Assembly (NCBI GenBank): GCA_933228895.1
Contig: OW121851.1
Span: forward strand, 127,333,624-127,397,623
Length of the DNA stretch: 64,000 nucleotides
Reading direction: 5' to 3'
Source of the DNA: Platycnemis pennipes
Taxonomy: Eukaryota > Arthropoda > Insecta > Odonata > Platycnemididae
The notes beneath the pieces are model-generated. The model was given only the letters and a program-made list of their open reading frames with translations. It ran no database searches and was not told where the DNA came from. The position numbers and the translations under genes were made by a program. How positions within the stretch are numbered: position 1 is the first letter of the stretch; the number at the start of each line of letters is the position of its first letter. Shown here piece by piece: positions 1-9,859 of this stretch.

Positions 1-845
1 AACCTAAAAACCTGCGGTTAAATAATGCCTTTTAATTGTTCTATCAATGTCTACAACACTATGTGACTAGATTCAGTATAAAATATTAATTAGTTCTACT
101 AGTTTACAGATCCTTTAAGACTTCAAATTATTATTTTTTTGGACATGAAACAATTGGTATAGGTGGTCTTTGATAGAGAAAATCCAACACCATTATTTGC
201 ATTAAAAATTGGATGTTGTAGCCACAGACACTTTGTGAAATAAGTATAATCGTTGGGTTAGTAACTCATGTTTGATTGAGGCTTCGGAGTTTTCGTCACA
301 ACGCCTACTTGTAAAGAGATAAAAAGTTTTATTTTTCACTGTTTGATGCTACGAAGATTGTACGTTTTTTGTGGTAGCCGAGTTGCGAATTTGTTACAAC
401 TGTGACAGAGCTCGACGGAATCGAAAGACCATCCGTGCAATACAACAGTGAAGCCAAATAAGAATATGAACATGTTTTGCGCTTTACCAGATTGCTGTGA
501 TTCTTCACAATATTTGTAGAGACTGAAAGAAGTTTGAAAGAAGGTGACGAAAAAGGCAAAAGATTATTCTTGATCGTGAAAGTTTTTATTGCTTCTTATT
601 TTCTCTTATATTCAAGGAATACTCTCTCACATATGGAAAATTTTTTGTTCTTTTTTCTCTTATTTTATTCATTTTATTTCCGACCTGCTGTGCGTCAGGC
701 GTTAGTGGAAACATTTTCGACGCAGAAGTATCCTTTGGGCACCAAGTGTTGAAAACTGGAAATGTTTCTCTTAGTACCAGCAGGCGTAGCGGGGGAAGCG
801 TTCAATGTCCGAAAACGTATTTTTAGTCGAATTATCCACTCCTTT
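1..845. other. AT-rich DNA, nothing recognised
   Basis: Only short open frames (up to 84 codons) without recognisable domains, and no clear repeat that matches another part of the window. I assign no gene here. Confidence 0.5.
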
Positions 846-851
846 AAAATC

Positions 852-1338
852 CGCATCACACTAGCCGTTTTCGGTTGTCGTTGCTGGTTGCGGTTGGTGT
901 AAACGGTTCCAATCACACTCCATCCGGTCGGTTGTGCAACCGCAGCCAATTGGATCTCACCTCACGGTAACGTTATAAGTTTGTTTACATATTGTTTCTT
1001 CACTGTCTCAAATGCAGGATTTCTGCCTCAAATACAAGTTACAAATTAATCAAGTACATTTAATCTCACCACAATAAAATGTATGCTATTATAAAACATA
1101 TTTCACAAAAATAGGTGATGCAAGAGGGTAAAATGCTGTTTTTATTGTAGTTTTAATGATTTTATGATTTAGGCAGCAGTTGAAATGGTAACAAGCAAAA
1201 TGTCGCGAAATATAAGCACAAACAGCACGTGATCGCGAGGCGAGCTCCTATTGACCATTGGCGCTCCTATCCTCCAACCGCTGATGGTCGACTGTACAGC
1301 CGCAACCGGAAACCGTAACCGTCAATGTGTGATACAGC
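852..1338. mobile_element. Candidate short inverted-repeat (MITE-like) element
   Basis: The left end (from 852) reads GCATCACACTAGCCGTTTTC and the reverse complement of the right end (to 1338) reads GTATCACACATTGACGGTTA; both continue into G/T-rich sequence with repeated CGGTTG motifs. The roughly 490-bp interior has no coding capacity. No convincing target duplication is visible, so the superfamily is not assignable; a PIF/Harbinger-type MITE is one guess. Similarity between the arms is imperfect. Confidence 0.35.
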
Positions 1339-1349
1339 CTTCAAAGCAT

Positions 1350-2330
1350 CCCAGAGCCTGTTTTTCACGAATCTTTGGACTTTGTGCTGTAATGCATTTC
1401 GGGTTTTTGCATCGAGGACTACTGGCTGTCGTCGCACCGTGTCGAACTTTGCCTAAATCCTTGCCAAAACTCCAAAATTATTCCTTGAACCTCGAAAACC
1501 TTTATAGATTCTAATAATTGACACCATATGAGATTAAATCGTAATAAATCATAAAGTGTTAAATTTTTTTTTACCAATTCAAAACTTGCCTTAAAACTTT
1601 CATTTAGATGGCACTTAATCCTCTTAATACTCTTTTAATTCCTACAAAATGACTGCCACCTTTCAATTTGAGAAGTTAGTTAGCCAGAAAATTTTTGGTT
1701 TCCTTAGGTAGTTCGGTACACACTCTCGTTCTTTTGGATAAGCTAACGCAATTGGAAGCCCCTTTCCTCGTAACTAGCTGACGGGCATAACATCAGGGCA
1801 TTGGCCATGTCTATCTATTTAAGTGTAAGACAGCTGCTTTTTGAACCTGAAAATTTAAATTTCCGGAGACTATAACTGAAAATTGTCTCAAAGAAGTCGA
1901 AAGCATAAGGATTCCAGAGGATAATCAGCAAAATATTGGTTATAACAAATTCCATATACGCCAAGGGTAGCAGATAAAAGCAGAATGTTTTTTTCATGGC
2001 TTCATTTTAAATATAAAAGGCTTTATTATGATCGCAGTTGGTAGACTGAATGCAGCTTAATTCGCAACTTTATGTCTACATACATTTTAAAAACTACTTT
2101 TCATGAGTGGAATTACGTATAGGTATATAGAGTTGATAAAATTATTAAACAATAAATGTGAAATGTAGCAATAGAATTAACTATACTAACATTTAGTCAT
2201 TGAACTCATTGACATTTTATCTCAATGATGTTCGATTTTCTCTTGAATGAAAAAATGAAATTTTCCCTCACTTTTCCGCAAACGGGTGTTGTCGACATAA
2301 CTCCCTAAAAGAGACTGGTGACTTCAGCCA
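1350..2330. other. AT-rich DNA, nothing recognised
   Basis: No domain-bearing frame, RNA gene or internal repeat was recognised. A 60-codon minus-strand frame at 1815-1997 is hydrophobic only because of its base composition. Confidence 0.45.
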
Positions 2331-2339
2331 GTGAAATCC

Positions 2340-2840
2340 TATCGGAAGACGGAGACTGTGCCATTGATATCCCAGGTCACCCAGCTTTGGGTTGCATCGG
2401 TCGAAAACCTTTCAGAACCACTTTCAATGTTGAGGATGCTGGGAGGATTTTCGGAAAATTCGCCACTGTGCGTCGGAGGTACCATTGCCGCTGGCATCCT
2501 CCGTCTGTCTCGCGCGGGGAAGGTCGTCGGGCGATAGATGCGCGGCTGAGGAATGCTGGGTAGGGCGGGAGCGAGACTAATGACTTCATTTGTGCTGTTG
2601 GTGTCGGGGAGGTGGGGTGTTCGGGAGGGAGTGGGGGGTAAGGGGCGGCGTGGAGGCTGGGTAAAGCGCGCAAAGGATGTTGCGGGGGCGGGCGGTGGAG
2701 GAGGAGGGGGTGGTTTTGCCTGGGAGCGAGTGAAGGCGTGGATCGATGCGTCCTCCTCTCACCACCTCCAATTTCCATCGCCGGAGTCCCGACTTATGAG
2801 GAATGAAGCAACGGCTTCGCCTGTCTCGAGTTGAGAAGTG
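2340..2840. other. G+C-rich island with strong purine bias on the plus strand
   Basis: CpG dinucleotides and G-rich runs are concentrated here compared with the flanks. Overlapping frames are open on both strands (the longest is minus, 2377-2778, 133 codons), which is what high G+C produces; the translations are P/R/S-rich and match no family I know. It could be a CpG-type regulatory island or a first exon, but nothing decides it. Confidence 0.35.
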
Positions 2841-2931
2841 GTGATGCACTAGGTTCCTTTCCTTAAGCTCGTAAAACGCGGTACTTTATCCAGCACAAGA
2901 TCTTGTTTCTGTTGAGTGAAACCAAAGCCTG

Positions 2932-3746
2932 CATATACATCTACACGATACCCTGCAAGCCACCGCGAGGGTGTGTGGCAGGGGGTGAAGATCACCAAGC
3001 ATGCACTATTGACATGCAAACAAGCAACTATAGGGTCTCATGCAACTAGATTGTTAGTATCTATAGTATTTAAGGGGTTAATACATGCATCATGCACTAC
3101 AAACTACTCTAAAATGTTTCCCCTACCTATCCCTTTGCTATGATGCCTATTCTGTTCCCTTATAGTACGGGGGAAAATGAATGAATTTGAATATATCAGC
3201 ACGACAATCTATCTCTCTAATCTTGTTCATCTGATCGAATCTAGCATAATACTTTGGCGTTTTTAATATGTGCCTAACATCTTCAGTAAAGCTATCCGAT
3301 TGGCATCTATGTAATAGATTTAATCTGTACCTTAACCTACGATCTGATAATGATTCCCACCCTAATTCTTGCATTAATTCTGAAGCACTACTAAACCTAT
3401 CGTAACACCTTTTGACGAGCCTAGCTGCTCTACACTGCACACTGTCTAGTTCTCTGATCAAACCTAATTCATTCGGATCCCATACACTGACTGCATATTC
3501 AAGGTGGGGCCTAACTATTGAAAAGTAACATCGCTCTTTTGTCTTTTCATCACATTTCTCAAGTACTCTTTTTATAAATCCTAGCATTCTCTTCGCTCGG
3601 CCGCATATTTTGCCTAAAATGGTTGGAGCGGCCATCGAAGCACTCACACTTGAACTTGTAAAACTTTCTGAGTCGTCTTTCTCCATGAGGCGACTAGTCA
3701 ATATGATTGATTGATGGCTACTTGTCGTTGCTAGAAGCAAGTGCAA
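2932..3746 (-). mobile_element. 5'-truncated non-LTR retrotransposon, CR1/L2/Jockey-like RT C-terminus plus 3' UTR
   Basis: Read on the minus strand, the frame ending at 3147 encodes the region after the RT catalytic core typical of these LINEs: residues about 50-100 carry the KRMLGFIKR, VRPHLEYAVSVWDP and VQCRAARLV motifs, followed by ELGWESLSDRR. The 3' UTR follows down to 2932 and ends in the family's hallmark: CACCCCCTGCCACACACCCT, then GTGGCTTGCAGGGTATCGTG and a TGTAGATG-like tail. The catalytic domains and endonuclease are missing; the match to the family starts near 3620, and the sequence encoded upstream of that looks unrelated. This is the best-preserved copy of a family found repeatedly in the window. 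Confidence 0.85.
3147..3746 (-). pseudogene. RT C-terminal ORF fragment of the CR1-like LINE
   Basis: A 199-codon open frame without internal stops. Its first 45-50 codons (serine-rich) do not resemble RT and probably come from sequence upstream of the truncation point. The rest resembles the post-catalytic tail of CR1/L2/Jockey-type polymerases and ends in KFIHFPPYYKGTE, comparable to the FFPRTI ending in the copy at 24.7 kb. No catalytic YADD or motif B is present, so it cannot encode an active RT. Confidence 0.8.
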
Positions 3747-3779
3747 AAATATGACCCCATATAAATGAAGTGGAGGCAG

Positions 3780-5160
3780 CTAGTGATCCTATAAAATACT
3801 AGTTCTGATCATAATTTAATCGTAACATCATTGCTTTATATTTCCTCCCATATTGGTATAGACTTAAAATGAAATCCGTGAATTAGTCATTCATGTATAG
3901 ATTTGATAAAACATTACCCGAATTTTGGCGTCAAACGTCACCGGGATCGATGCTGCACGATGCACCTAACGGTGACATGTCAAAATGTTGGCCTCGAGTT
4001 CGGCCGAGTTTTTATAAGTCCTTATTGGAATTTTTGAGTTACTGTTATTATTTCTGTATTAATTACGTTACTAGGGATAAAATATAGAAATATTGCTGAT
4101 TTTCTATAACGCTACCCTGTTAAGCTATTATAACACCGGCTAGTCTATCTCAAAAGTGCACACGGCCAATGATCATTTGATACAAACACTTAGCTTATAA
4201 AAATTAATTTTTTCACTGCTTGCGGGCAATGAAATGATATCAGAGCGCAGTATGGATTCATACCAATGTTGTATTAAAGGCCTACCCGTCTGTATTTCAA
4301 CAAGTAGCTGAATGTATGGATGAGCGTAGCATTTAGCGTGTTTCTGCAAGAAAGGGAAATGATTTTTTTTAGCAAAAGGCAATGGACGACTGTTTTTACA
4401 GCAAGGTACTTTTGAAAACGATGGTGCCTGTAATGACAAAACGAAAGGAACACCATTGAATCCGTTATTAGCCGTTTTGAAATAAGAGGGTTTATGCCTT
4501 ATTGTTTTTGTAGCTGTTGATTGATATATTTTTAGGTGCTATTGCTGAGGATATGAAATTTCTGTTGCTTAATGAAAGTACAGAGAATCTAAAAATAGTC
4601 CTCTCTATGGTAACGGTTAAAATTCAGTGCATCCATCTCGGAAAAAGGAAATGTTCAACGAGAGGAAGCGGAAGTATTAATTCTGAAGAAGTCGATGGAT
4701 GAAATGGTAGAAATACTGGGTGAATTTGTGCATCTTTGAAAAAGGTAGGCGTAGCTGATATGAAGGCTATTAAGTTGAAGGTGAACGAATGCTGAAATGA
4801 AAACTTCTTTGTTATGGAGCATACATTGTGAAGTATTAATTTATACAATGCTTGGTGATGGAAGGGAAAATGGTTGGCCGCCTTATTTTGCATTTGTCGT
4901 GATATTAAGGAGGTGGCTCTCTACTAGGGATAATGTTATGCGGTAGGTTTGGTAAACTCGCCAGGCAATAGGATATATTAGAGATATGGGGTGAAGAGTC
5001 GTTTGATTAGGCACGCATAAAATACCCTGAGTCCCAGAAATTTGATGCACGCCTCGAGTGACATGACCAGTATCGTGATATTTTGATATTGGAGGCTGTA
5101 TTGCACATGAAGCAATTTTATTCCCACGGTTATGTTACTTCATAATATAGAGTTTACAAC
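3780..5160. other. AT-rich DNA, nothing recognised
   Basis: Only small composition-driven frames (up to 89 codons). No repeat shared with the rest of the window was recognised. Confidence 0.45.
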
Positions 5161-5167
5161 CAAAATA

Positions 5168-5293
5168 CTAACAATCTAGTTGCATGAGACCCTATAGTTG
5201 CTTGTTTGCATGTCAATAGTGCATGCTTGGTGATATTCACCCCCTGCCACAGACCCTCGCGGTGGCTTGCAGGGTATCGTGTAGATGTAGATA
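5168..5293 (+). mobile_element. 3'-end fragment of the CR1-like LINE family
   Basis: Starts with ACTAACAATCTAGTTGCATG, runs through CTTGTTTGCATGTCAATAGT and CACCCCCTGCCACAGACCCT, and ends in GTGTAGATGTAGATAGATAG. This is nearly identical to the reverse complement of 2932-3060, so it is a severely 5'-truncated copy lying in the opposite orientation. Confidence 0.85.
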
Positions 5294-5439
5294 GATAGAG
5301 TTTACGAGCAAGACAATTGTAAAAATGATGGTAGCGGCTGTCTGTTGTGGAGTAACCCCTGCCTCACACACTAGTGTTGGGTTTCAGAGTAATGGATGCA
5401 TGTTAGTGCACCGTTGCGGCCAAGTGCGGCGGTGTGGTG

Positions 5440-5700
5440 ATGGAATGCTGCGAACTCTAGTTGCCTCGCGGCTCGGAGGTAATTAGTGCTCGAGGGAGGA
5501 TGGTGCGGGCGATGGGGTTGAGGCGTAACCGCTCCATCGACTTGGGGCCGTGGGACTCTCCTTTCCTTTTCAGGCGTCCTCCGAGGGGATAGACGTGACT
5601 AATTGGTCTTATTCGATCCCTTTTGCGACCGACCCAGGGAGCTTTAGAAAATTGCTTCACTTTACCCGCGAAACACGTCTTGTAGAAGCTTTTGCCAAAA
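5440..5700. other. Moderately G+C-rich segment
   Basis: The base composition changes abruptly to G+C-rich; a 67-codon minus-strand frame (5457-5660) lies inside it without a recognisable domain. It is one of a series of small islands. Confidence 0.3.
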
Positions 5701-6004
5701 AATGATTTTCAAACGCTTGTTTGGTGCTCAGTAATGCAGATTTTTCCTTTGTGAATGAATTTTCTTAATATTAAAAACTTAAATTACCCCTCTAAGCATG
5801 TAGACGGACTTTTTGAGGCTCTAAATTACTGTTCACTGATTCGGTAATCATATTATATATTCTATGGATGGTATTACGCCGTACAGCCTCTGGTTCCGAG
5901 CATTCATTTTTGCACTTACTGGGGAGTTATTTTTTTCATATGGATACATGCCAAGCGTGCAAATAAATAGAGAAAACGGATTACACTCATATATTTTATA
6001 TTTT

Positions 6005-6118
6005 TCCAGGAAAGGTTTTATTCTCATAACAATCAGAAATGCGAGTCCACAGAGGACCCTCCCAGATTTGAACCTGGGTTGCTAGGGCAACGTTCTGGTC
6101 TTCCACGCCATCTGGTTC
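6005..6118 (-). mobile_element. tRNA-derived SINE relic
   Basis: On the minus strand, AGATGGCGTGGAAGACCAGA is followed by CCCAGGTTCAAATCTGGG, a B-box inside a T-arm-like hairpin, and then by GAGAATAAAACC (ending at 6011). There is no complete cloverleaf, so it is not a functional tRNA gene; a tRNA head followed by an unrelated body fits a SINE. Confidence 0.5.
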
Positions 6119-6124
6119 TATCGA

Positions 6125-7890
6125 CAATATCCCTACTTAGGTATATGAGGTACCGTAATATGTTGTAGTTTTTAATGTTTTTAACATATTTGTCAATGCA
6201 AAACACCGTTAATTCCCGCAGCAGATTTAGGCGCTAGGGATATTTCGTTTACCGCATTTAATTTAGATCGGCTGAAAAGGAGTACAGTTCAAATCCAGGG
6301 AAACTCTTATTGTACTGGAGGCTTATGGGGTTCTATCGCCCTAGAAACGGGAGGACGAAACGGGGGTAAGTGCCGAGTCACAGATGGGTGGGCTCATTTC
6401 TGGCAGTGTGAGCTTATTGCTATTTTACGTTCCGATGAGAAATTGAAATCAGATGACTTGTCGCCCATATTCTCCTCTCTGGTATCTAGGATATACTGCT
6501 AAAGCAAAACTTCAATGAAATCACCAAATATCATTTTTCCTATGTTTTTCTTTCAGGCGACATTGGATATTTTAAAAAGTATTAGAAAAAGCCTGCATGA
6601 AAACAAATTATATACAAGCATATTTTTCTTGATGTATATCTAAGATGACCAATGGCGGAATTGAATCATATACTTAGTTTTTTCTTGCATCATGAATATG
6701 TAAAATTAAATGATTCATATCAAATCAAATAAAATTTCCTCTCCCAATAATTTAACGATCTTTGTAAATTGAGTACAGTCTTGAAGTGTGAAATTTTAGT
6801 TCTCCATGAAAATTTTTGAGAGATAGATCCCAATACCGGTATGAAATTTCGTACAAAATGTTACTACGCAATTAAATATACGAAACAAGTGGTCGACTCC
6901 TGCTTCGAGAATAGCTGAAAGTTACAACTGCTATCGAAGAACTCCTATGTAACCTTGGAGTAGTCTTGCAATGTCCGTCTACGGGGTCACCAGTCCCAAA
7001 TAGTCAGCATGCGATATTATACTCAAAAGAAAATTATGACCGTGTGATATCATAATATACATCGTAAATACGAAATCAAAAAAAATCCATTGGATAAAGT
7101 TCACACATAAAGGAAAAATTATTTATTCCAGAGAAATATTGTTAATATAGGGAATTAAATCTCCATTGCGATGATTAATTTATGTAAATTTTCGACGAAT
7201 TAATTTAGAATCCTTGCTTTCACTTATATGACCTACAAAATTCATATAGTTATAGGCGCACAGTAGTGACAAAGAGGAAAAGTCTTCAATCTGGAATCAA
7301 ATTATTCAGCTTTTTTGTTTTCGAAAAAAACTCGGGGTTTCAGTAGAAGTTTTTATAGAGGAAGCGAACGACCGGTAAAGTCATCCTGACAACAGGAGAG
7401 ACCTGGCCTTAAAGAATACGTCGGTGATGAGGTGTGGGTGTGCTTTATTTGGAATGGAAAAAGTTGTAAATGAATAGTCTAATCATTAACTGAACATTTC
7501 ATTCACGCTATTTATGAATAACATGGATACATAATGCCATAACGAAAACTTTGAATAGGGCGTAGTTCCATAAAGTGAGGCCTGAGTGAGTTTTTTTTAC
7601 ATTGGAAAGGGGATTGTTAAGTCGGAATTCGCCTTCCCTAAACGAAAGATTTCAAGGGATTCACCGTTAAACGCCAAACTTGGTAGTCGGAGCTGTAAAT
7701 ATGTAGTTTTTTGAGTCGTAAAAAAGTTAAGCTTTGATCTTAAACATGTATTTTAGTAAATGTAGCTGTGCGTGTGTATATGATCCATAATGTAGTGTGT
7801 GACCTGTTCTTATTTTCTTGGGATAAATTTCGGCCTTCTGACTTATAAAGGTTCCCCAACCCTGGTCTTTCCTGAAGCTGATCTGACACT
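6125..7890. other. AT-rich DNA, nothing recognised
   Basis: No frame above about 60 codons and no recognised repeat in this 1.8-kb stretch. Confidence 0.45.
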
Positions 7891-7975
7891 AACCATCGGT
7901 ACAAGATTCGAACCCATGACCGTTGGAATACTGGCGCATTGTTGATCCGTCTATGGTTATCAACGCACTAATTTT
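7891..7975 (-). mobile_element. Degenerate tRNA-derived SINE head
   Basis: The minus strand carries a B-box-like GGGTTCGAATCTTG (reverse complement of 7902-7915) about 40 bases downstream of a weak A-box-like region. No acceptor or anticodon stem can be drawn. The similarity is limited to the internal promoter. Confidence 0.35.
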
Positions 7976-8162
7976 TTGAACCCGATAAAACGTCTCACTA
8001 TATCATTTCTTTCAGATTTCATGTCAAATCTTGCTAAACCTGTCGAAATATGAATTTGAAAGACTTTTCATTAACCTGTAGGTGAATGAATAATTTTGAC
8101 AATATTTCCGCATTATTCATGTTAAGAGAGAGAGAGGTGAGGGAGAAGGAACTTATTCTTTT

Positions 8163-8290
8163 GATTCAAGTTCAAGATCAATCCAATCCTTTATTTTTCC
8201 CAATAACAAAAATATAAATATGCATAACAATAACAAACAATAACTAATTTAACAATATTGGGGAGCCCTGTTCTAGGATTTAAACATCCT
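8163..8290 (-). mobile_element. Possible 3' end of a non-LTR element
   Basis: On the minus strand the sequence ends in GGGAAAAATAAAGGATTGGA followed by TTGAACTTGAATC-like short repeats, a layout typical of insect LINE 3' tails with an AATAAA signal. No coding part is attached, so the family is unknown. Confidence 0.3.
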
Positions 8291-8339
8291 CTTCAGGGTT
8301 ATTCTTTTGGTGAGTGGTTTTTCCTTTTATGTATTTTCC

Positions 8340-8870
8340 CGATGGTGACGTGCTCCCTGGGTGGTGTCAGAGGTTTCCGATGGGCAGTCGTCTGTGCGGA
8401 AACGCTCTCGGTGGAAAGGCTCCAATCTTCCCTCTTTCTCTGATGTCCTGCTTACGCAAAAAGAACGCGTGGTTTGCTCGTCGGCGCGTGAGGCCTTCGC
8501 CGCCTCCTGCAAGACGATCGGCCCGGGTGGCAAGGTGGAGAGAGAGAGGGAGGGGCAGAGGTGCCCTCTTCCAGGGAACCTTGCGGTGAGCGTCATGTCA
8601 GCGCCCCCTGACCCCTCCCCACTCGGCCCTCTCCTTTGGCAGCCATTGACGACGAGTGGCGCTCACCTCTTGTGCCCTGACGTGATGCTTTTGCGTAATC
8701 CGAGCGCCTTTTTGGAGGTCACACGTGAGGCCTCAAGACTGAAGGGAGGAAAGAGCACCCCCCTCTATCCCTCGGGGATAAAACGGCGCACTGCGGGAAA
8801 TTTGCGAGAGGGAATATAAAACCGCCCACCCCCATTCACTCTCGGGCTGATTGCTACTTCGGCTATGTTC
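8340..8870 (+). promoter_or_regulatory. G+C-rich island ending in a TATA-box-like site
   Basis: About 500 bp of CpG-containing sequence ends with GGAATATAAAACCGCCCACC; TATAAAA lies at 8815-8821. A TTCACT initiator-like hexamer at 8835-8840 is about 23 bases from the start of TATAAAA, slightly close for the usual 30. A 152-codon plus frame (8361-8819) crosses the island without a known domain. The arrangement resembles a core promoter firing to the right, but no downstream gene was found. Confidence 0.3.
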
Positions 8871-8964
8871 GGACGCTACTTAACGCTGGCCTGTACCGGA
8901 TTGAAGTCCGGAGAGGGGAGACCCTTGAACAGCGTTGGGACATCCTGAAATGCAATGAACGTAC

Positions 8965-9025
8965 CCGTCTACATCTTCTGATTACCTTGCAAGCCACCGA
9001 GATGGTGCGTGACAGAGGAACACAT
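8965..9025 (-). mobile_element. Degenerate 3' end of the CR1-like LINE
   Basis: The plus strand reads CTACATCTTCTGATTACCTT then GCAAGCCACCGAGATGGTGC, a diverged version of the family terminus seen intact at 2932. Only the last about 60 bases are recognisable. Confidence 0.5.
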
Positions 9026-9112
9026 CCAGCATTGGTAATAAACTCGAGTAATTTTACCCAGCAGGTGATATCTTTTCAATAAGTAACCCTAAGGAGGGTA
9101 AGAATAGCCTTC

Positions 9113-9212
9113 AAATCTACATAAATGTAATACCCTACGAGCGTCTGTGATGGTGTGTGGTAGGTAGGTGTGACAGATTACCAAACATGCAGTAATTACG
9201 TGCGAGAGGGAA
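9113..9212 (-). mobile_element. Degenerate 3' end of the CR1-like LINE
   Basis: CTACATAAATGTAATACCCT and GATGGTGTGTGGTAGGTAGG, then ACCAAACATGCAGTAATTAC, correspond to the family's last 100 bases with many substitutions. It is a second, older relic beside the one at 8965. Confidence 0.6.
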
Positions 9213-9300
9213 AAACTAACTAAGAGCTACAATGCTACTACTTCATGGGATAACCTCTCTTTACCTCTCATGGAATAACTAACTCTTAACAGTTAGAGAT

Positions 9301-9778
9301 AATCATCATCATCGGTCAAAAGTCCTAGGGTTCACATTAATTGCCATGCGAAAAAATTCACCTGGACCGGGAATCGAACCACGGACCTTTGGCTTTCCGG
9401 GCCATTGCGCAGACCACTACGAAACCCAGGATCCCTTGGAAATTGCCATGCGAATTAGGGATCCAGGGTAGCGTAGTGGTCTGCGCAGTGGCTCGGCAAG
9501 GCAAAGGTCCGTGGTTCGATTCCCGGTCCAGGTGAATGTTTTCGCATGGCAATTAATGTGAATTTCACCACCGTTCACGCGGCAGGATTGGAATATCCTA
9601 GAAATCCTAGGGTTGGTTTGACGCAGCCCTCCAATCAATTCTTCCATCGGCCAACCTTTCCATATTAACTTAATTCTTCTCTTTTACATCCTTCACAACT
9701 TGCTCTATGTATCTCATACGAGGCCTGCCTTTTCCATTCTTCCCGTTCACTTTTTCCTTGCCTCTTCATAGTGAGTTA
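9301..9778 (-). mobile_element. 3' end of an RTE-like LINE, interrupted by a SINE pair
   Basis: The terminal TCATCATCATCGGTC tract starts at 9303 and the body resumes at 9605 with CCTAGGGTTGGTTTGACGCA and continues to 9778 through CATACGAGGCCTGCC. This matches the copies at 16.7, 18.4 and 52.8 kb. The element reads on the minus strand; the tail is the 3' end. The middle (9333-9604) is an insertion. Confidence 0.8.
9333..9604. mobile_element. Head-to-head pair of tRNA-derived SINEs inserted in the LINE
   Basis: The plus-strand copy begins near 9459 with GGATCCAGGGTAGCGTAGTG; it has an A-box (TAGCGTAGTGG) and a canonical B-box (GGTTCGATTCC), then GGTCCAGGTGAATG and a tail ending GGCAATTAATGTGAATTTCA and CGTTCACGCGGCAGGATTGG. 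A second, inverted copy occupies 9333-9432. The whole insert is flanked by a direct repeat TCCTAGGGTT at 9323-9332 and 9605-9614, a target-site duplication. The mirrored frames on the two strands (both containing HLDRESNHGPL) are a by-product of the palindrome, not genes. Confidence 0.8.
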
Positions 9779-9784
9779 TGATAG

Positions 9785-9850
9785 CATCTACATAAATGGT
9801 AACTTGCAAACCACCGCTAGGGTATGTGAGGAAGGATCTGCGACCCAAAA
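9785..9850 (-). mobile_element. Degenerate 3' end of the CR1-like LINE
   Basis: CATCTACATAAATGGTAACT then TGCAAACCACCGCTAGGGTA and TGTGAGGAAGG resemble the family terminus. Only the last about 65 bases can be aligned by eye. Confidence 0.5.
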
Positions 9851-9859
9851 GCCGAAAGG

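Noticed and set aside
6040..6118. Possible functional tRNA gene on the minus strand
   Set aside because: A T-arm-like hairpin with B-box is present but no acceptor, D or anticodon arms can be drawn.
9341..9552. Mirror-image frames on both strands with the peptide HLDRESNHGPL
   Set aside because: Produced by the inverted SINE pair; not a coding gene.
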